Below are positions 18,537 to 27,098 of a stretch of DNA of 64,000 nt, one piece after another (position 1 is the first letter of the stretch; every line of letters starts with the position of its first letter). Below the pieces are notes generated by a model, which saw only the letters and a list, made by a program, of their open reading frames with translations, ran no database searches and was not told where the DNA came from. Position numbers and translations under genes: made by a program. Origin of the DNA: Candidatus Peribacteraceae bacterium (GTDB lineage Bacteria > Patescibacteriota > Gracilibacteria > Peribacterales > Peribacteraceae); assembly GCA_028703835.1 (NCBI GenBank), contig JAQVMB010000005.1, positions 1 to 64,000 of the forward strand, in the 5' to 3' direction.

Positions 18537-18670
18537 TGAAGAGTTAGGCGTTGGCCATCCATCCGTCGTCACTTTTGCAGGCGGAGCCTGTTGGATGTTG
18601 GACAGGAGAGCGCTGGCCTATTGAGCAACAATTGCCCGGGTCGGGAACCTTCAGCGAACGCCGAAGGCGG
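18507..18670 (-). ncRNA. candidate structured small RNA 1 (~165 nt)
   Basis: A consensus promoter precedes it and a strong terminator ends it, with no ORF between. The 5' part GCCGUCC can pair with GGAUGGC about 110 bases downstream to close the molecule. Inside, a short CGCC-UUC-GGCG hairpin follows the 5' strand and CCUGU...ACAGG forms another. The length and closed-stem layout resemble 6S-like RNAs, but I cannot show the family. It could also act as a leader of the flippase gene, since it ends about 55 bases before it. Confidence 0.5.
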
Positions 18671-18676
18671 ACGGCG

Positions 18677-18704
18677 ATCCTACATCTGACGATCCGCATG
18701 TCAA
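18677..18704 (-). promoter_or_regulatory. sigma-70 promoter of small RNA candidate 1
   Basis: Minus strand TTGACA (18699-18704), a 16-base spacer and TAGGAT (18677-18682). This is the best -35 box in the region. It is divergent from the pyrB -10 at 18734-18739. Confidence 0.65.
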
Positions 18705-18748
18705 CCGCATTGGACAGGCGCTGCCGGTTCCTCTACGCTGCTGCGCGA

Positions 18749-19666
18749 ATGCCGCTGTCCTTCCGACACCTCACGTCCACGAAGCAGCTCTCCCGGGCTG
18801 ACGCGGATGCCGTTCTTTCCCGTGCCGCCGCCATGGATAAGGTGCTGGCGAAGGGGAAGCCGGACGACCGGATGCACGGGAAAATCCTCGCCGCGCTCTT
18901 TTACGAGCCGAGCACGCGCACCCGCCTCAGCTTCGAGACGGCCATGCTGCGCCTGGGCGGGCAGGTGATCACGGCGGACGGGTTCCAGTTCAGCTCGCTC
19001 TACAAGGGGGAGACCATCGAGGACACCATCACGATGGTCAGCCAGTACGCGGACATCATCGCCATGCGCCACCCCGAGCAGGGCAGCGCGGACAAGGCCG
19101 CGTCCGTCAGCCTGGTGCCGTTCATCAACGCGGGGGACGGCCCCGGCCAGCATCCAACGCAGGCGCTGCTGGACCTCTACACCATTGCCAAGGAACGGGG
19201 GAAGGTCGACGGGCTGCGCGTCGCGATGGTCGGGGACCTCAAGTTCGGCCGCACGGTCCACTCCCTCACGTTCCTCCTGGGCCTCTACAAGGATTTGCAC
19301 TTCACGTACGTGTCGCCGAAAGAGCTGAAGATCCCCGAGAAGGTCACGAGCTTCCTGAAGGAGAAGGATATTCCCTTCGAAGAGATGACGACGTTCGACG
19401 GCGCCTTCGATGCGGACATCATCTATATGACGCGGATCCAGAAGGAGCGGTTCGCGGACGCGTCGGAGTACGAGCGGCTGAAGCACGTCTACGTCCTGCA
19501 TGCCGACCAATTGAAGGGCAAGAACGCGACCGTGCTGCATCCCCTGCCCCGCGTGGGCGAGATCGACCCCGATGTCGACGCGCTCCCGAACGCGGCGTAC
19601 TTCCGGCAGGCGAAAAACGGCGTCCCGACCCGCATGGCGCTCATCGAGATGTTGCTGGAGGGATGA
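18749..19666 (+). CDS. pyrB: aspartate carbamoyltransferase catalytic chain
   Basis: PyrB condenses carbamoyl phosphate with aspartate in pyrimidine synthesis. The 305-aa protein carries the carbamoyl-phosphate loop FYEPSTRTRLSFETAMLRLGG, the HPTQALLDLYTI motif that marks ATCase rather than OTCase, and the C-terminal LHPLPRVGEIDPDVD. ATG 18749 fits the family start (MPLSFRHLTSTKQLS), with TACGCT 9 bases upstream. The ORF-track start at 18551 lies in the small-RNA locus and is rejected. pyrC follows 660 bases downstream; no regulatory chain gene is adjacent. Confidence 0.97.
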   Translation: MPLSFRHLTSTKQLSRADADAVLSRAAAMDKVLAKGKPDDRMHGKILAALFYEPSTRTRLSFETAMLRLGGQVITADGFQFSSLYKGETIEDTITMVSQYADIIAMRHPEQGSADKAASVSLVPFINAGDGPGQHPTQALLDLYTIAKERGKVDGLRVAMVGDLKFGRTVHSLTFLLGLYKDLHFTYVSPKELKIPEKVTSFLKEKDIPFEEMTTFDGAFDADIIYMTRIQKERFADASEYERLKHVYVLHADQLKGKNATVLHPLPRVGEIDPDVDALPNAAYFRQAKNGVPTRMALIEMLLEG

Positions 19667-20242
19667 TCACCAGTTCCCTCCGTCTATGCCCATGGAATGG
19701 AGAAAATGGTGTATTTGTTCGTCATGCCAGGGACGGGGGCGGACATGCGTATGTGCCATTTCATCCACCATCGGCAGGCCGGGAACCAAGGGGATCATGT
19801 GTTCGGCAAGGATGTCATCGAGCGGCAATTCTCCGCGTATGCGGATGATCCTGTGCATATCCACTCGCACTGTTCCCATCGTTTCGTTGATGAGCAACAG
19901 TTCCACGCGCGGGTCATGCAGCAGAACGTGTTCGTTGGCAGCCAGTGCGCTCTGCACCATCGTCGTATCCGGATGGACGCCCTCGTACACGGTCGGCCGA
20001 TGCCGTCGTCGTTCCTGTCCATGGATGTTGATGCGCACGGCATCGATCTCCCCGAGAAGGTCGAGCAGGCGATGCAGGATGGCGACGAGGGAAGGATGGT
20101 CGGGGTAAATGGCCGTCTCCCAGTCCTCCACTCCCAGCGCATCGGGAGGGATGCGGTTCTTCGCCCCTTCAAATAAGGGATCAGAAGGATCCGCCGGGAA
20201 AGCGACCTCGGGAATGACCAGATGAAGACGGCGTGGCGGCAT
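19667..20242 (-). CDS. hypothetical protein between pyrB and pyrC
   Basis: The 191-aa soluble-looking protein is not recognised. The start MPPRRLHLVIPE at 20242 has GGAGGAG about 12 bases upstream. Segments such as DWETAIYPDHPSLVAILHRLLDLLGEIDAVRINIHG and VQSALAANEHVLLHDPRVELLLINE have good alpha/beta character, so the gene is probably real. It is His/Asp rich (PRPWHDEQIHHFLHSMG). It ends convergently, directly abutting the pyrB stop codon, and is divergent from pyrC. Confidence 0.7.
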   Translation of the reverse strand: MPPRRLHLVIPEVAFPADPSDPLFEGAKNRIPPDALGVEDWETAIYPDHPSLVAILHRLLDLLGEIDAVRINIHGQERRRHRPTVYEGVHPDTTMVQSALAANEHVLLHDPRVELLLINETMGTVRVDMHRIIRIRGELPLDDILAEHMIPLVPGLPMVDEMAHTHVRPRPWHDEQIHHFLHSMGIDGGNW

Positions 20243-20312
20243 TGGGGGACATTCTCCTCCCGACAAATTCCCCGTCAATTCCCCTTTTTGTCACATTCTC
20301 CTGCGATTCTGC

Positions 20313-20318
20313 TATGCT
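20313..20318 (+). promoter_or_regulatory. -10 element of pyrC, leaderless architecture
   Basis: TATGCT lies 8 bases before the pyrC ATG, with no Shine-Dalgarno. It decides the start against the longer ORF at 20222. Confidence 0.6.
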
Positions 20319-20326
20319 GCCCTCTG

Positions 20327-21472
20327 ATGCGACTCCTCCTTCCCGGCCTCATCGACGGGCACGTGCACTTGCGCGAGCCGGGGCTGACGCACAAGGGCGA
20401 TATGGAGACGGAGACGCGCTCCGCGCTCGCCGGCGGCGTCACGACGGTTTGCGACATGCCGAACACTGTCCCGCCGACGGTCACGGTCGATGCGCTGCGC
20501 GACAAGGTCGAGCGCGCCGAGCGGATCACGGATTGCGACATCCGCTTCTTCTTCGGCGTCACGAAGCCGGAGCATTTGGAGGAGCTGTGGCGCGCGGCGG
20601 CGGATGCACGGCTCCGGCCGCGTCTCTGCGGCGTCAAATGCTTCCTGGATCACTCCACGGGGAACCAAGGCGTGGAAGAAAATCTCCTGGAAGAGGCGTT
20701 CAAGTCGTGTGCGGAGCTGGGGCTTGTCGCGGCCTGTCATTGCGAGGATCCGGCGATCAACGCGCGGGCGAAGGAGGCGGAAACGGCGACGGACATCGCG
20801 ACACATTCCCGCATGCGACCACCGACTTCCGAAGCCGCCGCCGTACGTTCCGCCATCACGCTGGCGCGGGAGCACGGAACGAAGCTGCACATCGCGCATC
20901 TCTCCACGAGGGGGGGGTTGGCGCTCGTGCGCGCGGCGAAGGGGGAGGGGGTCTCCGTCACGTGCGAAGCCGCTCCGCACCATCTCTTCCTCACAGTCGA
21001 CGACTACGCCGTTTTGGGCGCATTCGGCAAGATGAATCCTCCCCTGCGCACCGGGGAAGATCGTGATGCGCTCTGGGCGGGAATTGCGGACGGGGCAATT
21101 GATTGTATCGCGACCGACCACGCGCCGCATATGCGGGAAGAGAAGCAGGCCGGTGATCCGCTGTCGGCGCCGAGCGGCGTCCCCGGGGTGGAAACGATGT
21201 TGCCGCTCCTCCTCACGGTTGCGGCAGGAGGGTGGCCGCACCCGTCATCGCAACGTCCGGATACCCGTCTCGCCATCGAGGACATCGTGCGTCTCTGCTT
21301 CGAGAATCCCAATCGCATTTTCCATCTCGGCCGGAAGGAAGGCGATGTCTCCATCGAGGTCGATCCGGAGAAGGAGTGGGTCATTCATGGAAAAGATTTG
21401 CATGCCAAATGCGGCTGGACGCCGTACGAAGGGTGGAGGGTGAAGGGGAAGGTGACGCGGGTGGTGCGGTAA
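20327..21472 (+). CDS. pyrC: dihydroorotase
   Basis: The 381-aa amidohydrolase closes carbamoyl-aspartate to dihydroorotate, the step after PyrB. The HxH metal motif is in IDGHVHLREPGLTHKGDMETETRSAL. GVKCFLDHSTGN carries the Lys/His region, AHLSTRGGLALV follows, and ATDHAPHMREEK holds the catalytic Asp. The layout is that of type I (PyrC/AllB-like) dihydroorotases. With pyrB on the same strand, the window covers steps two and three of pyrimidine synthesis. Confidence 0.95.
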   Translation: MRLLLPGLIDGHVHLREPGLTHKGDMETETRSALAGGVTTVCDMPNTVPPTVTVDALRDKVERAERITDCDIRFFFGVTKPEHLEELWRAAADARLRPRLCGVKCFLDHSTGNQGVEENLLEEAFKSCAELGLVAACHCEDPAINARAKEAETATDIATHSRMRPPTSEAAAVRSAITLAREHGTKLHIAHLSTRGGLALVRAAKGEGVSVTCEAAPHHLFLTVDDYAVLGAFGKMNPPLRTGEDRDALWAGIADGAIDCIATDHAPHMREEKQAGDPLSAPSGVPGVETMLPLLLTVAAGGWPHPSSQRPDTRLAIEDIVRLCFENPNRIFHLGRKEGDVSIEVDPEKEWVIHGKDLHAKCGWTPYEGWRVKGKVTRVVR

Positions 21473-21490
21473 CCAGGCATGGACGGAAAT

Positions 21491-21520
21491 TGTAGAGACG
21501 CGGCATGCCGCGTCTCTACA
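21491..21520. repeat. family D perfect 30-bp palindrome, copy 1
   Basis: TGTAGAGACGCGGCA and its exact reverse complement form a 30-base perfect palindrome just after pyrC. An identical copy, including the preceding ACGGAAAT, is at 24764-24793. It can serve as a bidirectional hairpin at convergent gene ends. Confidence 0.9.
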
Positions 21521-21554
21521 AATCGTGGCCATAAATGGCGTCAAACCACCCGCG

Positions 21555-23999
21555 TCACCGTGCCGTTTGCATCTGCCACGCCGCATCCATGGCGCGCACG
21601 ATCATCACGGCCAGTTCCGCCTGCGTGACGGCGCGGTCGGGCGCCAGGAATCCGTCCGCGTCCCCCTGCAGGATGCCCAGCCCGAAGGCGGTGGCCGTCG
21701 CGCGGAGGAGGGGGTCATGGTAGGAGGGGCCCGTGTCGAGGATGGGGATGCCGAAGGTGCGCAGGATCACGTAGGCCGCTTCCGCGCGCGCCGCGGGGCC
21801 GTTGCCCGGGATGTAGTCGGTGACATCGGGAAGGAGCATGCCCTGCGCGGCGGCGGAGCGGCTGATGATGGTCGTCATCTGCGCGCGCGTGACGGTGTCG
21901 TGCGGCCGGTAACCCATGGGCAAGGCATTCTGGCCGAGGAGGATCGCGAGCGGTTGCACGTACCAGGGGAGGGAGGGGCCGGCGGGAGCGGGCGGAGGCG
22001 TTTCCGGCGCCGTGCCGTGGAGGCCGTCCGCGGATGTTTTCCCGGAGGGCGGGACGAAGCCGGGAAGCAGGCCGAGGGCGACGGGTTTCGTGCCCTGTTC
22101 GGGACCGTACGCAGCGTCAATGCTCCCCCCGATTTTATAGTGGCTCGGGGCACCGTGCTGTCCACCGCGGGATCCTCCCTTGCTCTGGCCGGGGGGGAGG
22201 TCCCGGTCGTAGGTGGCGTCCATGACGGACCAGTATTCCTCGCACGTCTGTGTCGCCGTGACGCAAATGAAGCCGGCCGCGCATTGGTTGCCGGGAATGG
22301 AGCAGGCGGTGGCGCACGTGTGTTCCATGCAAGCGTACGCTCCGCATTCACTTTCGTCGGTGCAGTTCCCCGCGAAGCATTGGTTTGCATCACAGACCCA
22401 TGCGGCGCCGCAGTCGCTGTCGTCCCCGCAAGTGTTATGGCATTCCTGGTCCTGCCCGCACCAGTACCCGGTCGTGCAGCCGCTGTTCTCCGTGCAGCTG
22501 ACGGGGCAGGTGTGGGAGTCCAGGTCGCAGGCGAAAGGAACGCAGGGCGCGTCATCATCACAGCCGATCTGGCAGAGCTGCGTTTCGGGATTGCACCAAC
22601 GTCCGGCGGAACACTGCACGCTGAGCGTGCACGTGGTGCAGTCGCCGGCATCACACACGTATCCCGACCCGCAGTCGTCGTTCGCGGCGCATGTCGTGTT
22701 GCAGACGTGGCTTTCGCATGCGTACGCTCCGGCCTCGCACTGGCTGTCACTCGTGCAATCACCCGTGTAGCACGCCCCCGCATCGCACACTTTTCCCTCA
22801 AGGCAATCGTCATCGTCCGTGCATACGTCGCGGCACGTGCCGTTCGACCCGCACCAGTATCCCGTCTTGCAGTCGGCGTCATCCAGGCAGATCGTGATGC
22901 AGGCGTGGTCCACGCAGGCGAATCCGCCGCCGCAGTCGCTGTCGTCGGTGCAGTTGCCCACGAAGCACGCCCCTGCGTCACAGACACTGCCCGAGGCGCA
23001 GTCGGTGTCAGCCGCACACGTGTTGTGGCATTCTTGGTCCTGTCCGCACCAGTAGTCCGTCCGGCAGTCTTCATCATTGCTGCAAATATCAAGACAGGCG
23101 TGGCTTTCGCATGCGTACGCTCCGCACTCGACATCATCCTGTCCATTCCGGCAACCGGTTTCGCAGGCGCCCTGCAAACCGCAGTACTCCGTGGCGGCGC
23201 AATCCGTGTCTGAGGAGCAGGCGGTTTCACAGGCATGTCCTATGGTGTCGCAGCCGTTCCCGGTGGAACAGTCGTCTGCAGTCGTGCAGGTGGTCAGACA
23301 GGCATTTTCCACGCAATCGTACGCGCCGCAATCCGTTTCCGTGAGGCACTGGACGCAGGATCCTCCTTCGCCGGTACAGAGGCCGCCGCCCGAGCAGTCC
23401 TCGTTCGTATCGCAGGAGGAGGTGCAGGCGCTGTCCACGCACTTGTAGTAGCCGCAATGGCTGTCCTCGGTGCACTCAACGCAAATTCCCGCTCCGTCAC
23501 AATACGTTCCGTCACAGGTGGATGCACATTCACCAGTTTCCGCGTCGCAGGCTTCGCAGTTGAGATTGTCACAGGTGACTGAGTCAATGTTCTGGCAGCC
23601 GCTTATGGAATCGCAGCTGTCCGTCGTGCAGGCGTCTTCGTCATCGCAGGAAATGTCGGTGTGGGTGCATTCGTCGTACAGGCAGACATCATCGGTGCAG
23701 ACGTTGCCGTCGTCACAATCTCTCGTGCTACCTTGGCACATGCCCAGGCTGCACGTATCATTGACCGTGCAACCGTCATCGTCGTCACAGGAGTTGGTGT
23801 TGTTTGAATGTTCACAGACGGAGTCGTTGCAGGAATCGTCGGTACAAGGATTCCCGTCATTGCAGTCTTCCGTGGTGGAGCACTCCGGCACTTGTGCATG
23901 GAAGAAAAGCGGACGTATGCCCATCGTGCCGGCCATGCCGACGGCAAAGGACAGCAGTAGGAGGCCGAAACCAAAGCGGAAGTGGTTCTGTATTTGCAT
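21555..23999 (-). CDS. large cysteine-rich surface protein with SLH domains
   Basis: The 814-aa secreted protein starts at MQIQNHFRFGFGLLLLSFAVGMAGTMG, a signal peptide. About 500 residues follow in tandem Cys-rich units: first CNDGNPCTDDSC/CDDGNVCTDDVC types like the Dictyostelium CTDC repeat, then many 'D-x-D-C-x5-C-x3-x-C-x7-C' units such as CSSDTDCAATEYCG. The last 140 residues contain SLH-like modules (TVTRAQMTTIISRSA; FGLGILQGDADGFLAPDRAVTQAELAVMIVRAMD). The SLH part should anchor it to the cell wall or S-layer while the Cys arrays form a disulfide-stiffened stalk. Confidence 0.88.
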   Translation of the reverse strand: MQIQNHFRFGFGLLLLSFAVGMAGTMGIRPLFFHAQVPECSTTEDCNDGNPCTDDSCNDSVCEHSNNTNSCDDDDGCTVNDTCSLGMCQGSTRDCDDGNVCTDDVCLYDECTHTDISCDDEDACTTDSCDSISGCQNIDSVTCDNLNCEACDAETGECASTCDGTYCDGAGICVECTEDSHCGYYKCVDSACTSSCDTNEDCSGGGLCTGEGGSCVQCLTETDCGAYDCVENACLTTCTTADDCSTGNGCDTIGHACETACSSDTDCAATEYCGLQGACETGCRNGQDDVECGAYACESHACLDICSNDEDCRTDYWCGQDQECHNTCAADTDCASGSVCDAGACFVGNCTDDSDCGGGFACVDHACITICLDDADCKTGYWCGSNGTCRDVCTDDDDCLEGKVCDAGACYTGDCTSDSQCEAGAYACESHVCNTTCAANDDCGSGYVCDAGDCTTCTLSVQCSAGRWCNPETQLCQIGCDDDAPCVPFACDLDSHTCPVSCTENSGCTTGYWCGQDQECHNTCGDDSDCGAAWVCDANQCFAGNCTDESECGAYACMEHTCATACSIPGNQCAAGFICVTATQTCEEYWSVMDATYDRDLPPGQSKGGSRGGQHGAPSHYKIGGSIDAAYGPEQGTKPVALGLLPGFVPPSGKTSADGLHGTAPETPPPAPAGPSLPWYVQPLAILLGQNALPMGYRPHDTVTRAQMTTIISRSAAAQGMLLPDVTDYIPGNGPAARAEAAYVILRTFGIPILDTGPSYHDPLLRATATAFGLGILQGDADGFLAPDRAVTQAELAVMIVRAMDAAWQMQTAR

Positions 24000-24068
24000 A
24001 AGGATGTTTCCGATCATTGTACCACAAAACAGGTCGAAATGCATCCACTTCTCCATGCCGCTGTTCGC

Positions 24069-24710
24069 TTACGGAACGGTGATTGCGGGCAATTCCCGCA
24101 AGGTGTCGATGATGAAATCCGCCTGCCGGATCGCCTCCTTTGCCGTATAGGGTCCCCGCACGAGGCAGCAGGGCATGCCGGCCGCGTGCGAGCTTTCCAC
24201 GTCCGCGAGCATGTCACCGACGTAGAGGCAGCGTTTCGGATCAACATCGAGACGTCCTGCGGCGACCTGAAGACCGTGCGGGTGAGGCTTGGAAAAAGTT
24301 CCCATATCATCCTCCGTGACGATGGCCTGGAAGTATCGCTTCACCGACAAGCGCGCGTCGATGGTATCGACGTAACTCATCCACGAACCGGTTACCAATC
24401 CCATCGGAATGGCGCCATCGAATGCATCGAGTATTTCTTTCGCGGCGGGCAACCATGTTACTTTCTTCCTCAAGAGACGTATGTACGCCGCATCCCTGAC
24501 GGCGCGCAATTCCTCTTTGCGCGCGGGATCCACGTCAAAGTGCTGCAGCCAGACGCCTAGATGCGCCGACGGCCGGTAAAATTCACGGAATGTGTTCGGG
24601 GTCATGGAAATGCCCATCGTTGCGAACATCTCCTGGATCGCGCCGCCCCACAAATGAATGGAGTTCACGAGTGTGCCGTCGAGGTCGAAGAGGAGGGCGG
24701 AGTATTTCAC
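24069..24710 (-). CDS. HAD-superfamily phosphatase
   Basis: The 213-aa haloacid-dehalogenase hydrolase resembles phosphoglycolate phosphatase or beta-phosphoglucomutase. Motif I is FDLDGTLVNSIHLW, motif II is GLVTGS, the Lys of motif III is in SKPHPHG, and motif IV is YVGDMLADVESSHAAGM. The GTG start at 24710 is supported by TATGAT 6 bases upstream. The substrate is unknown. Confidence 0.92.
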   Translation of the reverse strand: MKYSALLFDLDGTLVNSIHLWGGAIQEMFATMGISMTPNTFREFYRPSAHLGVWLQHFDVDPARKEELRAVRDAAYIRLLRKKVTWLPAAKEILDAFDGAIPMGLVTGSWMSYVDTIDARLSVKRYFQAIVTEDDMGTFSKPHPHGLQVAAGRLDVDPKRCLYVGDMLADVESSHAAGMPCCLVRGPYTAKEAIRQADFIIDTLRELPAITVP

Positions 24711-24763
24711 GTGGAAATCATAGGGGGAAGGGGGGTCGCGAGGACAGGGTCGTCAACGGAAAT

Positions 24764-24793
24764 TGTAGAGACGCGGCATGCCGCGTCTCTACA
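24764..24793. repeat. family D perfect 30-bp palindrome, copy 2
   Basis: Same sequence as 21491-21520. It lies between the HAD gene and the RNase J gene, in the short gap upstream of the former. Confidence 0.9.
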
Positions 24794-24824
24794 GGGCCAT
24801 GACTGGGTGATGTCGAAGGCGGAA

Positions 24825-26774
24825 TTACACCTCCACCATCAGCGGCACGACCATCGGTTCGCGGTCCAGCTTGCGGTCGAAATAGCGGAAGAGTGCGCCC
24901 GTGACGGAGCGCTTGAGGGCCTTGCGGTCCTTCTCGCCGCGGTTCAACTCATCCTCGTACGCCTTGCGGGCGGCGGCGGTGAGTTCGCGGGTGATTTCCT
25001 GCTGCTCGGAGCCGTAGATGAGCCCGCGCGAGATGACGTCGGGGTCGCCGACGAGGCGCTTGCTTTCGTTGTAGACCTTGAAGAGGATGACGATGACGCC
25101 GTTCTCGCTCATCACTTTGCGGTCGTCGAGGACGCGCTGGCCTTCGCCCGCGCTCCCCCGCCCGTCGATGATCACGTCATGGCAGGCCATCTTCGACTTG
25201 CTCTTGCGGACGTCGCCCTTGGCGTCGAATTCCAGGATTTCGCCGTTCGTGAGCTGGTGGATGCGGTTCTCCTCGTAGCCGATGGACCGCGCCAGGTCCG
25301 CGTGCGCGGCGCGCATATGCGGTTCGCCGTGCTCGGGAATGACGTGCTTCGCCCGCACGAGGCGGTGCATCAGGAGCAGGTCGTTGGCGTAGCCGTGGCC
25401 CGTCGTGTGGATCGCGAGTTCCTGGTTCGTCTTCACGATGGCGCCCTGCAGGTGCAGGTTGTTCACCACCTTCGCGACGGCGCGTTCGTTCCCGATGATC
25501 GGGTTGGAACTCAGCACCACGGTGTCGCCCTTCTTGATGGCGATGTGGCGGTGCGTACCGAGTCCGATGCGCGCGAGCCCTGCCATTTCCTCGCCCTGGC
25601 TGCCCGTCGTGAGGATCAGCACTTCCTTGTCGGGAAGGCGGTCCATGGACGGGTTCACCTTGCGGATGAGGCCGCGCGGCACGCGGAGGTAGCCGAGGTT
25701 CTCGGCGATCTCCAGGTTCGTTTCCATGCTGCGGCCGGCGATGAAGATCTTGCGGTTGTACCTCCGCGCATGCTCGATGATCTGCTGCATGCGGTTGATG
25801 AGCGAGCTGAACGTGGAAATGATGAGCCGCCCCTTGGCGTCGCGGATGATGCCATGGAGCGCTTCGGAGATCTCTTTCTCGCTCTTGGAATTGCCCGGCT
25901 TCGTGGCGTTCGTCGAGTCCGAAATGATCGCGAGCACGCCCTTGTCGCCCAGTTCCGCGAGGCGCGGGAAATCGGCGGGGGGCTCGTTCATCGGGGTGAG
26001 GTCGAACTTGAAGTCACCCGTGTGGATGATCGTCCCGTACGGCGTGTGCAGCGCGATGGCCGCGGCGTCCGGGATGGAATGGGTGACGCGCAGGAATTCC
26101 ACTTCCACTTTCCCGAGGCGGATCTTTTCGCGGAAGTTGACCGTGTGCATCCGCGCCTGGGACGTCAGTTTCTCCTCATCCAGGCGCTTCTTCACGAATG
26201 CCATGGTGAGGCGCGTGCCGTAGAGCGGCGGAAAGTGGAGGGCGGGGAGGAGGTGCTGCACGGCGCCGATGTGGTCCAAATGGCCGTGCGTAAAGAGGAT
26301 CCCTTTGATGCGGTTCTCCTTGCCGCGCAGCGACGAGATGTCGGGGATGAGGTAATCGATCCCCAGCATGTCTTCATCCGGGAACTGGAGGCCGAGGTCG
26401 ATCAGGTAGATGTCCTGGTCGACTTCCACCACGAAGCAGTTGCGTCCGACCTGCTCGAATCCCCCGAGGGGGTATACGCGCAGCGGGACTTTCCTGCCGT
26501 CCGAAACCTGCTGGAAATTTGCCTGCGGTTGCGGTGCGGCGGGTCCCGGTCGGGGTGCTCCCGAGGGAGCGGGGCCGGAGGGTCGGCCGTGGCGTCGGCG
26601 ACGCCGGTTGCGGTTGTGGGCGTTCTGAGGGGGCCGCTGGCCCTGTGGCCGTTGCTGTGATGGTTGCGGGGATGCCTGCCCTGAGCCGGGGCGAAGGGTC
26701 TTTTGCGGCATCGCGGGAACCTGTCCCTGCGGCACGGCCGCAGAGCCTTGTGAAGTAGTCGTGTCTCCTGTCAT
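24825..26774 (-). CDS. rnj: ribonuclease J with long Pro/Gln/Arg-rich N-terminus
   Basis: This is a 649-aa metallo-beta-lactamase exo/endoribonuclease for mRNA decay and rRNA maturation. The core starts at VYPLGGFEQVGRNCFVVEVDQDIYLIDLGLQFPDEDMLGIDYLIPD, with HGHLDHIGAV as the HxHxDH metal site and the RNase J beta-CASP and C-terminal domains following. Before it stand about 110 residues of low-complexity PQQRPQGQRPPQNAHNRNRRRRRHGRP, which could bind RNA or partners. ATG 26774 (MTGDTTTSQGSA) is the most sensible start. Confidence 0.93.
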   Translation of the reverse strand: MTGDTTTSQGSAAVPQGQVPAMPQKTLRPGSGQASPQPSQQRPQGQRPPQNAHNRNRRRRRHGRPSGPAPSGAPRPGPAAPQPQANFQQVSDGRKVPLRVYPLGGFEQVGRNCFVVEVDQDIYLIDLGLQFPDEDMLGIDYLIPDISSLRGKENRIKGILFTHGHLDHIGAVQHLLPALHFPPLYGTRLTMAFVKKRLDEEKLTSQARMHTVNFREKIRLGKVEVEFLRVTHSIPDAAAIALHTPYGTIIHTGDFKFDLTPMNEPPADFPRLAELGDKGVLAIISDSTNATKPGNSKSEKEISEALHGIIRDAKGRLIISTFSSLINRMQQIIEHARRYNRKIFIAGRSMETNLEIAENLGYLRVPRGLIRKVNPSMDRLPDKEVLILTTGSQGEEMAGLARIGLGTHRHIAIKKGDTVVLSSNPIIGNERAVAKVVNNLHLQGAIVKTNQELAIHTTGHGYANDLLLMHRLVRAKHVIPEHGEPHMRAAHADLARSIGYEENRIHQLTNGEILEFDAKGDVRKSKSKMACHDVIIDGRGSAGEGQRVLDDRKVMSENGVIVILFKVYNESKRLVGDPDVISRGLIYGSEQQEITRELTAAARKAYEDELNRGEKDRKALKRSVTGALFRYFDRKLDREPMVVPLMVEV

Positions 26775-27098
26775 GTCTTCGTTGAGTAGGGGTAAGAAAA
26801 ATCTGACTGCCCACAGTGTACCCCTCGGGGAGGTGCAACGCAAGTGTCACTTTGTAAACATGTCTATTTTTTGGCTTAGGATCAATGAATTATTAGGTGA
26901 AGTTCTTAGATATCAGAAGGGGGGGAATCCCACAGCCCAAGAAAACAAGGAAGGTTTCAGGAGGCACGACAGCAAGATTCTTGCGTATTCACGGTCTTGG
27001 AATCTTCCTTGTATTCTTGGATTCTTGAAATCTTGATTCTTTTCAAGGGAAATCTTTCCTTGCCCTCCTCCTCTCCCCTGCGGTAGCCTTTCCGCCTG
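26775..27098. repeat. intergenic region with family F repeat, copy 1
   Basis: This 324-base gap lies between divergent rnj and the PP2C-like gene. Its right half (about 26990-27045) is the family F unit TTCTTGGATTCTTGAAATCTTGATTCTT. A copy in opposite sense is near 29985-30100. The left half is AT-rich and probably carries the rnj promoter. I see no small ORF. Confidence 0.6.

Noticed and set aside
18545-18660. Possible tRNA-like pattern (GCTCAATAGGCC...) in small RNA candidate 1
   Set aside because: D-arm and anticodon arms cannot be paired, no T-arm or acceptor; a 165-nt structured RNA fits better.
21525-23213. 562-aa plus-strand ORF opposite the Cys-rich gene
   Set aside because: Val/Ala-rich shadow caused by repeated Cys codons on the other strand.
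21555-23999. CRISPR-like regularity in the Cys-rich gene DNA
   Set aside because: Repeat units are imperfect and translated; there are no constant repeats with unique spacers. No CRISPR array is visible anywhere in the window.
24561-26660. 699-aa plus-strand ORF opposite RNase J
   Set aside because: Shadow; the RNase J HxHxDH motif is on the minus strand.
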